A stretch of 50,765 nt of DNA. It comes from a virus. A program made the position numbers and the translations under genes. The first letter of the stretch is position 1. Each line of letters begins with the position of its first letter. The DNA lies in IMG/VR virus record IMGVR_UViG_3300048589_000316, positions 1 to 50,765 of that record, one strand, 5' to 3'. The notes beneath the pieces are model-generated. The model ran no database searches. It was not told where the DNA came from and saw only the letters and a program-made list of their open reading frames with translations. Positions 8,177 through 15,031 of this stretch are shown one piece after another.

Positions 8177-8248
8177 TGTTCTTCGTAGTTAAGTTCTGTG
8201 CTAAATTCCGCACGTTTCATATTGCTGTCCGTTGTAGTGCATTAAAAA

Positions 8249-8566
8249 CTATTTCTTTAATGCTCGGTCTGTATAATCTCGCTGTACAAAGTTTCCGCAT
8301 TTCCAACAGGTTTTATTACCGTCTTTAGGTTTAGTACTTTTGCCAGTATCATAGCCACAGCGAGTGCAAGGCTTATACCAAATGTCAAAGTCACCTAACA
8401 CACGTTTGGGTTTGTTTTTACTGTGTACAACAACAGGTATAGCAAATAATTTTACTATATCCTGTGCCAAAGCCTCAAACTTATCTGTAAAAATCGCATC
8501 ATTAAAATTATCTACCTCACTTTTATAGGCGTGTAATAATTCCATTATGTATTCATTTTTTGCCAT
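8249..8566 (-). CDS. zinc-ribbon protein
   Basis: This 105-residue protein has a helical N-terminus (residues 1-45) and a C-terminal four-cysteine zinc site: CTRC (C67, C70) and CWKC (C87, C90). The spacing suits a zinc ribbon. Such modules bind nucleic acid or partner proteins, and no catalytic domain accompanies it. It sits in the cassette-like stretch with gene-sized spacers on each side and no overlap with its neighbours, unlike most genes of this phage. Confidence 0.75.
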   Translation of the reverse strand: MAKNEYIMELLHAYKSEVDNFNDAIFTDKFEALAQDIVKLFAIPVVVHSKNKPKRVLGDFDIWYKPCTRCGYDTGKSTKPKDGNKTCWKCGNFVQRDYTDRALKK

Positions 8567-8587
8567 TGTTTCTATTTTTTAGTTTTT

Positions 8588-8642
8588 AAATACGTAAAAT
8601 TACATTGCCATACCCACGTCCGTTACCTGCAATACTACGTTA
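8588..8642. repeat. attC-like imperfect inverted-repeat spacer 1
   Basis: The outer arms are TACGT (8591..8595) and ACGTTA (8637..8642); the inner arms are ATTGC (8604..8608) and GCAAT (8629..8633). The stop codon of the methyltransferase gene (8635..8637) lies in the outer arm, as in integron cassettes. This is a description of structure; identity as attC is unproved. Confidence 0.4.
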
Positions 8643-9360
8643 GTACTCTTTTACAGGCAGTTTCGTAATATTCAGGGTCTTGCTCCATCATAACAAAGTT
8701 TCTACCAAGATTTTTTGCTCCTAATCCTGTAGTCCCGCTTCCGCAAGTATTATCAAGTATCAAATCTCCTTCATTGGTGTAGGTTTTAATCATATACTCA
8801 ATTAAAGCTAATGGTTTTTGCGTTGGGTGTAACTTCCCTTCTCGTTCAGCAGTAACAAAATACTGTACGCTTCTTGGATTTCTCAATCCTGTTTTATTCT
8901 CTATTAAATTACCATTACCTATCTTACCAACTGCTTCTATTTCAGTTCTTTTTTCCTTGCCTTTATTATATGGTTTACCCTTTGTTTTTTGTGAGTTGTA
9001 AGTTGGTTTCTTTTTGTAAAACACCATAATATCTTCGTGTGCTATTAAAGGCATTTGTTTAGCAAAAAGAAAGTTGGTAGCCTTAGACTTTTCCCATATC
9101 CAATCATATCTATACATTTTCACATTACTTGTTCGTAAAAAAGAACTGAAAGGCTCTCTTCCAAAAAGAACTATTGCACCATTATCTTTAATTACTCTCT
9201 CGTATTCACTCCACAACTCATCAAAAGGTATTATCGTATCCCATTTACATTTTGTAGTTCCGTATGGTAAATCGCAAAAAATCATATCAATACTTTTGTC
9301 ATCTACATATTTCGGCATCAATTCAAGGCAATCCCCTTTATATATTTCGTTTATTTTCAT
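8635..9360 (-). CDS. solitary site-specific DNA methyltransferase (N6-adenine or N4-cytosine)
   Basis: This 241-residue methyltransferase uses S-adenosylmethionine to methylate an exocyclic amino group in DNA. The catalytic motif IV is DLPYG (residues 30-34). The SAM-binding motif I equivalent, DNTCGSGTTG (203-212), lies near the C-terminus, so the motif order is that of the beta class. The intervening part with HEDIMVFYKK and HPTQKPLALIEYMI is typical of this class. No restriction endonuclease is adjacent, so it probably protects phage DNA from host restriction. It lies between attC-like spacers, which suggests acquisition as a cassette. Confidence 0.92.
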   Translation of the reverse strand: MKINEIYKGDCLELMPKYVDDKSIDMIFCDLPYGTTKCKWDTIIPFDELWSEYERVIKDNGAIVLFGREPFSSFLRTSNVKMYRYDWIWEKSKATNFLFAKQMPLIAHEDIMVFYKKKPTYNSQKTKGKPYNKGKEKRTEIEAVGKIGNGNLIENKTGLRNPRSVQYFVTAEREGKLHPTQKPLALIEYMIKTYTNEGDLILDNTCGSGTTGLGAKNLGRNFVMMEQDPEYYETACKRVLT

Positions 9361-9389
9361 AATTCAGTTATTTAGATGTGTTGTCATTT

Positions 9390-9488
9390 GCTAACAAAGT
9401 GTATGGCAAATAGCTTCTGTAGATGGTCAATCCGCAATCGCTCCTATCGGGCTTTTTGCTACTAGACCACACATCAGAGCCGTTATGC
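9390..9488. repeat. attC-like imperfect inverted-repeat spacer 2
   Basis: The outer arms GCTAAC (9390..9395) and GTTATGC (9482..9488) are near-complementary. Inner arms GTGTATGG (9399..9406) and CCACAC (9467..9472) pair imperfectly. The stop of the 132-residue gene (9483..9485) lies in the outer arm. The ~100-bp length, imperfect arms and GTTAGC-type end resemble attC. Confidence 0.45.
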
Positions 9489-9881
9489 CTCACTTAAAAC
9501 AAAATTCGGCAGGTGTTCCTTCACTTGTTTACAAAGCGATTCTACGTCAATCATTTTCCTGCCAGAATAATCTTGTCTGCTACAAGCATCTTTCAGGATT
9601 GAACCGTTTAAAAAGCCTAATTGATGCGCCCTTAGCACGGCAAATGTTTTTGACATATCACGACCACAAATATCATTATGCAAAACATAAATATCAGTAC
9701 CATAAATACCCAAAGTGTCTAAAGAAAGAAGTTTCATCATTCCTCCCATAACTGAATCAGGGTCGATTTTACTAGATTCAGGTTGTAACATTTCCATAAT
9801 TACATTCATTGCGCCCGGATTCCCGTCGCTCATTTTAACAACTACATTAATTGTGCTGTCTGCTAAGTTAATTCTACTCAT
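9483..9881 (-). CDS. conserved hypothetical protein widespread in phages and bacteria
   Basis: This 132-residue protein has a distinctive VKMSDGNPGAMNVIMEML segment (residues 15-32). It continues with LDTLGIYGTDIYVLHNDICG (53-72) and LRAHQLGFLNG (83-93). I recall this pattern from many phage, plasmid and bacterial accessory loci, always without a known role. It is a compact alpha/beta protein without catalytic or membrane signatures. Cassette-like spacers bound it on both sides. Confidence 0.8.
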   Translation of the reverse strand: MSRINLADSTINVVVKMSDGNPGAMNVIMEMLQPESSKIDPDSVMGGMMKLLSLDTLGIYGTDIYVLHNDICGRDMSKTFAVLRAHQLGFLNGSILKDACSRQDYSGRKMIDVESLCKQVKEHLPNFVLSEA

Positions 9882-9927
9882 AATTTATAGTTTAATTGAT
9901 TAATAATTCAGTGTATAAAAGCGAAGG

Positions 9928-10022
9928 AATAACAATATATAATCTCAATAAGCACCGTTGGCGGTTCGTACTATGGGCAAAGGTCAGGTAAGGTGCTTAC
10001 AGCGGTTATACCAAGCGTTATT
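9928..10022. repeat. attC-like imperfect inverted-repeat spacer 3
   Basis: The outer arms AATAAC (9928..9933) and GTTATT (10017..10022) are exact complements. Inner arms TAAGCACC (9949..9956) and GGTGCTTA (9992..9999) are also exact. The stop codon of the RarA-C-like gene (10018..10020) lies in the outer arm. The 95-bp size and nested arms suit an attC-type hairpin. Confidence 0.45.
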
Positions 10023-10599
10023 TAAGTCCAAAATGTTCATCGACTATATTATCAAATAATGACTTTTGTTCTGGCACAGGAGTCAAGCATTTATATTCAT
10101 CAATAAAAAACTTATCCTTTGTCATTCCTGCCCTTTTTCCTTTTTTGGTGTGTACATCATATGTGTACTCTGGAAGTTCGATAAATTTGTCCTTATGCTT
10201 TTCTAAGGACTTTTCAATTTCTTCATCTGTAATACCGATCTTGTGATCGTAAACTAAACATTGAAGATGATCAGAATCCCTGCTCTTGATTGCTCTGCAA
10301 AGGATCAAAACTGCCTTGGAAAGAAATATCCTTCCTTTCAATTTGTTCTTTGCCTTTGGGTTGTTGACTTCCCGAAAACCTTCAAATAATGCATGGATTT
10401 CTGTAGATATAATTCCGTCACAATCTTCTGCAGCAATGGTGATCAATCGCTTCCAAACGTAATTGTGATAATTTGAAGCGTATAGTTCATGAGCAAAGTA
10501 CCCTGCTAATTTTTCGTCGCTTCTTCTAATTGATTTTTGTAGGGCACTTGCTACGTCTAATAAATCATACCCTCGAACTGTTCTTAAATTCCAACTCAT
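10018..10599 (-). CDS. stand-alone RarA/MgsA C-terminal (tetramerisation) domain-like protein
   Basis: This 193-residue protein starts with a helical segment very like the C-terminal domain of RarA/MgsA (WRNIP1-type) replication-fork ATPases: ALQKSIRRSDEKLAGYFAHEL (residues ~18-38, with IRRSDE the key motif), then WKRLITIAAEDCDG (49-62). The AAA+ ATPase domain that normally precedes it is absent, so it cannot hydrolyse ATP. It might bind or poison host RarA/SSB, or act alone in replication; both are inference. Its promoter carries the shared 12-bp palindrome 44 bases upstream. Confidence 0.65.
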   Translation of the reverse strand: MSWNLRTVRGYDLLDVASALQKSIRRSDEKLAGYFAHELYASNYHNYVWKRLITIAAEDCDGIISTEIHALFEGFREVNNPKAKNKLKGRIFLSKAVLILCRAIKSRDSDHLQCLVYDHKIGITDEEIEKSLEKHKDKFIELPEYTYDVHTKKGKRAGMTKDKFFIDEYKCLTPVPEQKSLFDNIVDEHFGLK

Positions 10600-10613
10600 T
10601 TTTGTGATGTTTT

Positions 10614-10656
10614 TAAATGTTTAATGATACCGTAATATAGGCATAAATATTTATAT
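10614..10656 (-). promoter_or_regulatory. early promoter-like element, copy 1
   Basis: The perfect palindrome ATAAATATTTAT (10643..10654) is followed on the minus strand by TATATTAC (a TAnnTTTG-like box) and an AAACATTTAAA...CATCACA leader ending at the ATG at 10599. Four other genes share this layout. Confidence 0.6.
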
Positions 10657-10668
10657 ATGTCCTACCGA

Positions 10669-11397
10669 TCAAAAATTTAACTTCTGTTTTCTTTCAACTT
10701 TCAATCTTAATAAACCAGTTTGTTTTTGAGATCCTATGTAGATGTATTTACCCCACTTTTCCCTAAGAAATTCGTTTTCCTGATCAACTAACTCTTTTGT
10801 TCTGAATATACTATTTCCACCTGCATTTTTATCTCTGATCGGACTGGCTGCATATCGGTTATCAATCCACACAATTCTATGCTTCAACAAAGATTGTAGA
10901 GAATAGTCGGCATCTACCTTCAATTTATTTATTTCTGTAAATCTTAGATCCCTTCCAATTATCCCGACTACTGTGCCGGCCCAGGCATTTAATGAAAATG
11001 GTTGGTGTGGAGAAAACTTTCTGACATCTGCTTTTTGATTAAAGGAAAACAATTTACAACCACTATCCAATGCACATTGATAAGCGTTAAAAAGGATCTG
11101 GTCAATGGTGTCAACATCTCGTATAACAAAGCTACTAGAGTTCATCAGATTATAGAACGATCCTATATCATCATCAAGCATTATTATACCTTCATCTTCA
11201 TAATTGTCCAATACCCAATTTCTGACTTCTCCTAACCCGTTGTAAGTGTCTGGAATGGTTTTGATGTTATCAGCGTTTTTAACGACCTTTTTGTACAGAT
11301 CATATTCTGATTCAGGAACTACAAGATCAAACCCTGAAACCAACTTGTGGGTTATTATGGTGCTTGATCTACTTCGACTTAGTATTACCTTTTTCAT
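10669..11397 (-). CDS. putative TET/JBP-associated (GREB1/TAGT-like) glycosyltransferase
   Basis: This 242-residue GT-A-fold candidate would transfer a sugar to an acceptor, in this family thought to be a modified DNA base. Visible motifs are LSRSRSS at residues 6-12, VVPESE (26-31), EVRNWVL (57-63) and the metal-binding triad MLDDDI (73-78). The remainder has an acidic VDADYSLQ segment (~161). The spacing of S-R-x-R, PESE, RNW and DDD is what I recall for TAGT/GREB1-type enzymes. It overlaps the ParB/Srx-like gene by 29 bases, so the two are made together. No base hydroxylase or hydroxymethylase was seen, so the acceptor is unknown. Confidence 0.65.
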   Translation of the reverse strand: MKKVILSRSRSSTIITHKLVSGFDLVVPESEYDLYKKVVKNADNIKTIPDTYNGLGEVRNWVLDNYEDEGIIMLDDDIGSFYNLMNSSSFVIRDVDTIDQILFNAYQCALDSGCKLFSFNQKADVRKFSPHQPFSLNAWAGTVVGIIGRDLRFTEINKLKVDADYSLQSLLKHRIVWIDNRYAASPIRDKNAGGNSIFRTKELVDQENEFLREKWGKYIYIGSQKQTGLLRLKVERKQKLNF

Positions 11398-12034
11398 ATT
11401 TTTTGATTATTTCATTTTTGGCTTCTAACTCCTTCAATAACTCTAGGATCTTATTTCCTTGAATTACTCTACCTAATCCTATTTTTTTGTTTTTAGGAGA
11501 ATAAGACGAATCTACTTTCTTCAATCCTAACTTATTGGAAATATAAAGCCAATCATGATCGTTATCAAAAAGGAAAACTATGTAGTCATAATGCTCATTG
11601 AACCGAAGTTCCATTTGCGGAATTACCTCTTTGTTTTCGTCAATCTCTTTTTCTTTTGCCCCTTTGCCAATGTCGGTCATATCAACCCCAAAATCCACCA
11701 ACTGATCAAAAGTATAATCCTGCATCATGACTTCATCATCGAAGTAACCAAAACTAACATTGTCTTTAACTACAAACTCTTTCTTCTGATCTTCTGTTAA
11801 CTCACTTTCCTTCATTATATGAACATGAGTCCAACCTAATTTCTTTGCCGCCTTTAACCTTTGGTTTCCACCAATAGCAACCATATTTTCATCAACTATG
11901 ATCGGCCTTAGCTTTTGCATTATAGGAAAGTTTTTCATCGACCTCATTAGATCGCTCAACTTCTTCTGGGTAATTTTACGTGGGTTTGATTCGTTTGGAA
12001 TAACGGAATCGATTTCTACATATTCAACCTGCAT
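11369..12034 (-). CDS. ParB/sulfiredoxin-fold protein
   Basis: This 221-residue protein has an N-terminal ParB/Srx domain: ESNPRK (residues 15-20), the L..SI-like helix KLSDLMRSMKNF (25-36), PIIV (44-47), GGNQRLKAAKKLGW (55-68). In such phage proteins the G-G-N/H-x-R motif binds nucleotide, and members have been predicted to act as nucleotide or DNA-base kinases as well as DNA-binding proteins. The C-terminal 110 residues are charged and end in a long helix. There is no HTH, so it is not a plasmid partition ParB. Tight coupling with the glycosyltransferase suggests a shared DNA-modification task. Confidence 0.75.
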   Translation of the reverse strand: MQVEYVEIDSVIPNESNPRKITQKKLSDLMRSMKNFPIMQKLRPIIVDENMVAIGGNQRLKAAKKLGWTHVHIMKESELTEDQKKEFVVKDNVSFGYFDDEVMMQDYTFDQLVDFGVDMTDIGKGAKEKEIDENKEVIPQMELRFNEHYDYIVFLFDNDHDWLYISNKLGLKKVDSSYSPKNKKIGLGRVIQGNKILELLKELEAKNEIIKKYEKGNTKSK

Positions 12035-12044
12035 ATAGAATGTT

Positions 12045-12137
12045 TTAGATAAATTGGATAAAAGCCTTAGCTGTTACAAAAATATAGATAATGATCAAGA
12101 CAAAATAATAACACGATTTTAAATGTTCTTTTTTCAT
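12045..12137 (-). CDS. 30-residue putative membrane peptide
   Basis: A short frame (ATG 12135..12137, TAA 12045..12047) encodes a basic N-terminus followed by a hydrophobic stretch (YYFVLIIIYIFVTA). Its start lies 14 bases after the terminator at 12151..12180 and follows the ACATCACA leader seen before other genes. It may be a leader peptide for the ParB-glycosyltransferase pair. Coding is plausible but unproved. Confidence 0.45.
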   Translation of the reverse strand: MKKEHLKSCYYFVLIIIYIFVTAKAFIQFI

Positions 12138-12150
12138 AATGTGATGTATT

Positions 12151-12180
12151 AAAAAAGCCCCAAGGTTGTACATCTGGGGC
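12151..12180 (-). terminator. Rho-independent terminator after the secreted-protein gene
   Basis: On the minus strand GCCCCAG and TTGGGGC form a strong stem with a 10-base loop region, followed by six T. It lies 20 bases after the stop of the 110-residue gene. Confidence 0.8.
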
Positions 12181-12200
12181 TTTATGTGATTCAAGGTATT

Positions 12201-12533
12201 TTACTCTATTTTGTCAATGACAATTTTGATTTCAGGACTGGCAGGTGGGTCTCTGCGTATCTTACCACCACACCAAAATCTATCATCAAATTTGCATGGC
12301 TCCATTTTAGGATCAGGGTTTTTCAAACTTACTTCCATCTTCATAAGTGCTGATCGCTCTTTATGGTCTTTCGACACATTTTCCGGCAATTTAAAAACAC
12401 AATCCACTACTTCATTAACGTCCTGATAATCTACAATCAATTCAGTTTGATCACTCTGTTTAGGCTCTGTGTTAACTGCACTTACATTCAAGGCAAATAG
12501 GCCAAGCATTAAAATTAAAATTACTTTTTTCAT
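12201..12533 (-). CDS. small exported protein
   Basis: This 110-residue product starts with a clear Sec signal peptide (MKKVILILMLGLFALNVSA, cleavage expected after A19). The mature 90 residues are polar, with three cysteines (one in VDCVFKLP, one in EPCKFD, one in WCGGK) and a proline-rich end. It should reach the periplasm or outer surface. No family is recognised. An exported phage protein of this size could affect receptor access or superinfection, which is inference. It is the last gene before a strong terminator. Confidence 0.75.
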   Translation of the reverse strand: MKKVILILMLGLFALNVSAVNTEPKQSDQTELIVDYQDVNEVVDCVFKLPENVSKDHKERSALMKMEVSLKNPDPKMEPCKFDDRFWCGGKIRRDPPASPEIKIVIDKIE

Positions 12534-12651
12534 AATATAAAGTATTTATTGCCACTAAAGTATATGGTAATGGCTTCCATCAATAAAGCTACTAAATTAA
12601 GTATTTTTCTTATATCTCTTATTTTACAGTTTCCTTTAAATTGTTATAACG

Positions 12652-12828
12652 TTACCACGTATCAGGAATTCCACCATGATAGCAAGTGCAATCTTGACTA
12701 TGTTCATCATTCTCACCTCCGCAAATGTTGCAAAACAACGGTTCTTTTTCCTTTATAGTATTCCAACCATTTGGATAATGCCCATAAGCATTATAATATC
12801 TTTCTGCTAATTCAGTTAAATCTGCCAT
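12652..12828 (-). CDS. 58-residue zinc-binding protein
   Basis: ATG 12826..12828 and TAA 12652..12654 delimit a 58-residue frame. It has an N-terminal YYNAYGHYPNGW segment and a C-terminal cysteine cluster (FCNICGG with C33 and C36, then C47, C49 and H51) suited to one zinc ion. Coding texture is good. A 14-codon frame (12816..12860) starting at a duplicated leader precedes and overlaps its start, so translation may be coupled. About 120 bases downstream (12534..12651) contain nothing I can support. Confidence 0.65.
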   Translation of the reverse strand: MADLTELAERYYNAYGHYPNGWNTIKEKEPLFCNICGGENDEHSQDCTCYHGGIPDTW

Positions 12829-12852
12829 ATTACTTGTTCTTTAATAGTCAAT

Positions 12853-12869
12853 GTTTCCATAGCTTAGTT
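12853..12869. repeat. 17-bp direct repeat, copy 1
   Basis: GTTTCCATAGCTTAGTT here is repeated at 13001..13017. On the minus strand each copy reads AACTAAGCTATGGAAAC and supplies an ATG, so two translation starts share one leader. Confidence 0.8.
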
Positions 12870-13008
12870 AATATATTTCGTCAATATCTCTTTTTATATC
12901 CTCTATGCTTTTTGCAAATATCATATTAGCATCACAATCCGTTAAACTTGTGGCTTCATAATATCCATAATCACCCTTTTCTATTTTGTAATTTTTATAG
13001 GTTTCCAT
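12868..13008 (-). CDS. 46-residue acidic protein
   Basis: ATG 13006..13008, TAA 12868..12870. The product begins METYKNYKIEKGDYGYYEA and ends in an acidic helix (DIKRDIDEIY). It starts four bases after the stop of the zinc-ribbon gene and fits the tightly packed operon. No family is recognised. Confidence 0.6.
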   Translation of the reverse strand: METYKNYKIEKGDYGYYEATSLTDCDANMIFAKSIEDIKRDIDEIY

Positions 13009-13017
13009 AGCTTAGTT
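13001..13017. repeat. 17-bp direct repeat, copy 2
   Basis: Second copy of GTTTCCATAGCTTAGTT (see 12853..12869). It covers the start of the 46-residue gene and the stop of the gene upstream. Confidence 0.8.
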
Positions 13018-13218
13018 GGATTTAAAATCGTCGTGTAATTCAAGCATTTCAATAAGTCTATTTCTTTCTGTTTCGGTTTGTGATTCAGCACTCATAATAA
13101 CCTCGTTAGCGTTCAGTGTTACTTCATCCTGACTACCACATTCAGGACAATGTGAGTCCATATAATCCCATATATGCAAGCAATCTAAACATTGGTAATA
13201 ATCTCCTGTAAATTCCAT
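13012..13218 (-). CDS. zinc-ribbon protein (rubredoxin-like CxxC pair)
   Basis: This 68-residue protein has a tight zinc ribbon: YQCLDC (C10, C13), aromatic HIWDY, CPEC (C24, C27), followed by an acidic helical C-terminus. The knuckle spacing suits a structural zinc site. It resembles small host and phage zinc-ribbon proteins of unknown role. Confidence 0.75.
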   Translation of the reverse strand: MEFTGDYYQCLDCLHIWDYMDSHCPECGSQDEVTLNANEVIMSAESQTETERNRLIEMLELHDDFKSN

Positions 13219-13245
13219 CCTATTTTAATTTATGCCTATTGGCGG

Positions 13246-13587
13246 TTAATTTTTATTTCTCATTGGATACTCATTTTCATCAAGGCCACCGATACCAAGT
13301 TTTCTGTTAATACCCTCGAATACCATATCGCAATCAATTGGATCAGTATCGAATAACCAATCACTACCTGGCGATCTGGATATTTTTACTACTCTATAGT
13401 ATGCATATCTTCCATCTTTCAGCTTTTCCATTGGAACAATTAATCCTACTTTACATTTTAGGTATCTTATACCACTCCATGTGAGCACTGGGAAAATATA
13501 CTCTGTCATATGAAGTGTTCTATTCCACCACACTTTTTTCATTTTCTTTGGAAGATCGTACTTCCATCTTAAATACATATTTTTCAT
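13246..13587 (-). CDS. unknown basic protein
   Basis: This 113-residue protein has a basic aromatic N-terminus (MYLRWKYDLPKKMKKVWW), a beta-rich centre (YRVVKISRSPGSDW) and an acidic C-terminus. It has no signal peptide or clear membrane helix. The ATG is preceded by the AAACATTTATATT leader shared with several genes here. No family is recognised. Confidence 0.72.
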   Translation of the reverse strand: MKNMYLRWKYDLPKKMKKVWWNRTLHMTEYIFPVLTWSGIRYLKCKVGLIVPMEKLKDGRYAYYRVVKISRSPGSDWLFDTDPIDCDMVFEGINRKLGIGGLDENEYPMRNKN

Positions 13588-13598
13588 AATATAAATGT

Positions 13599-14051
13599 TT
13601 AAAAAAATCTAATTTTTGACTTATCCTTATTCGGAATAAAACGCATCTGAAAACCAAATGATATGTTTCCAATGTCCTTTCCAAGAACTTGCTGATAATC
13701 GATCATAAGCCTTAGAATAATGTTTACTTCATAGAAAAATGTAGTTCCTACAAACGCATTAAGGTTGCTTTCTGGTGTCGAATGTTGACCGCCAATATTT
13801 AATGACATGGTATTAAATAACTCATATCTCAATGAAAGATCATAATTTTCAAAATCCTTTACTCCTTCCACTTTCCTGAAATCAAACTGAACACCTAGAT
13901 CATCTACTATCTTTGTTTTGGCACCTGCACCAATTGACATTCCTTTGGTTGTGGAGTAACCACCTAGTATATTTATAAATGTCTGCGAAATACCAAATAA
14001 GGGAACTAATAAAAAAATTAGTATCAATATATTCTTTCTTATAGTTTTCAT
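13599..14051 (-). CDS. exported beta-rich protein, possible outer-membrane barrel
   Basis: This 150-residue protein opens with a signal peptide (MKTIRKNILILIFLLVPLFG, then ISQ), with a flavobacterial-type cleavage before Q. The mature part is a series of short alternating strands with turns (FINILGGYSTTKGMSIGAGA, then VQFDFRKVEG, YDLSLRYELF, MSLNIGGQHS, FVGTTFFYEV, ISFGFQMRFI). This is the pattern of a small 8-strand barrel inserted in the outer membrane. A phage-made outer-membrane protein could mask or alter a receptor. It has no aromatic C-terminal Phe motif check beyond the final FF, so the fold is inference. Confidence 0.65.
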   Translation of the reverse strand: MKTIRKNILILIFLLVPLFGISQTFINILGGYSTTKGMSIGAGAKTKIVDDLGVQFDFRKVEGVKDFENYDLSLRYELFNTMSLNIGGQHSTPESNLNAFVGTTFFYEVNIILRLMIDYQQVLGKDIGNISFGFQMRFIPNKDKSKIRFF

Positions 14052-14072
14052 CTTATTTAGCTTTAAAATACG

Positions 14073-14543
14073 TTAGTTTTTTATTATTAACTCAACTCTT
14101 AATTTAATTGCATGGTTAACCTTTTCTACAATAGTTTTGGTGCCCATATTTTCATTACATTTTTCATGTGCTAAAACTTTATTGGAAAGTTTCTCACTAC
14201 CACCTGCTGTTAATGGGTCAAGATGTTCAACGGTAATATCATCATCCATTAATTGACCACAATAGAAACAAGCCCATCCGTCACGTTTGATCAGGTTTCT
14301 TCGATCCTTTGCATAACTGCTTTTTCTCTTAGTTCTGACCGGCCTACCATCCCATGGTATATTTCTCCAAAAACAATTGATCGCTCTTTCAGTGTACTTG
14401 TTTCCACATTTTCCTGATTTATAAAGCACTCCAACCTCTAAACCTTTAAACCTAAGTTCTTCATGCTCATTGGTAACTGGAAGTATTTCTGCACCTCGAT
14501 CTGATAGCCACTTTTCTAAAACATCTGTTTTCGGAATCTTCAT
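14073..14543 (-). CDS. HNH endonuclease
   Basis: This 156-residue protein carries a complete HNH motif in its second half: CFYCG (C92, C95), VEHLDP with E106 and H107, N121, and HEKCN (H126, C129, N130). The paired cysteines bind a structural zinc and the His/Asn residues form the beta-beta-alpha metal nuclease centre. The N-terminus (residues 1-75) is an unrecognised alpha/beta segment that could give DNA specificity. It is an early-region gene, far from the terminase genes, so a homing-type or recombination role fits better than packaging. Confidence 0.85.
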   Translation of the reverse strand: MKIPKTDVLEKWLSDRGAEILPVTNEHEELRFKGLEVGVLYKSGKCGNKYTERAINCFWRNIPWDGRPVRTKRKSSYAKDRRNLIKRDGWACFYCGQLMDDDITVEHLDPLTAGGSEKLSNKVLAHEKCNENMGTKTIVEKVNHAIKLRVELIIKN

Positions 14544-14550
14544 AGTTCAA

Positions 14551-14760
14551 TTAATTTACTTCAATTAAACCACGTGGAAACCAAAACATTTCTGGTTCAT
14601 CTTCATAGCAATTATGCCATTTGTCCAAAAAATAACCAAAGGCTTTTTCACGACCATCTGAATAACTACTACATTCTATAACGGCAACACAATTTTTATC
14701 AAACGTCTTACCATTAACACTGTGCACATGGATCTGACCAAATGTTATATAAACTTTCAT
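14551..14760 (-). CDS. unknown small protein
   Basis: This 69-residue protein begins with a beta strand and a His-containing loop (MKVYITFGQIHVHSVNGK) and has an aromatic C-terminus (WHNCYEDEPEMFWF). Its ATG overlaps the stop of the 51-residue gene (ATGA), which supports both frames. No family is recognised. Confidence 0.72.
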   Translation of the reverse strand: MKVYITFGQIHVHSVNGKTFDKNCVAVIECSSYSDGREKAFGYFLDKWHNCYEDEPEMFWFPRGLIEVN

Positions 14761-14912
14761 AAGTTCTGATCATATTTGTACATACTCTCAATACCTCTGG
14801 AAATTGCAAAGGAACTAGAGCACACATTACTACTAATACCATGCTTCATCATCCATCGAGTGAAGTTTGGTTTTCTCTTTGGCCTTACGCCTTTGTTTAC
14901 AAGTAAATTCAT
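14757..14912 (-). CDS. 51-residue basic protein
   Basis: ATG 14910..14912, TGA 14757..14759, overlapping the next ATG. The product is basic (VRPKRKPNFTRWMMKHG) with a Ser-rich centre. Stop-start overlap and spacing support coding. No family is recognised. Confidence 0.6.
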   Translation of the reverse strand: MNLLVNKGVRPKRKPNFTRWMMKHGISSNVCSSSFAISRGIESMYKYDQNL

Positions 14913-14917
14913 AACGA

Positions 14918-15031
14918 TTATTTTAGTTCTGGATAAAATACATATGCCATTAACGCCAATGATACGGCTAAGACAAAAAAGAAGATCGAAATCAAAATCA
15001 AATACTCCGCTAACCTTTCATTGTTTTTCAT
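14918..15031 (-). CDS. 37-residue single-pass membrane protein
   Basis: ATG 15029..15031 overlaps the stop of the 115-residue gene, and TAA is at 14918..14920. A short charged N-terminus precedes one hydrophobic helix (YLILISIFFFVLAVSLALM). Its function is unknown. Several genes of this size and layout occur in the phage. Confidence 0.6.
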   Translation of the reverse strand: MKNNERLAEYLILISIFFFVLAVSLALMAYVFYPELK

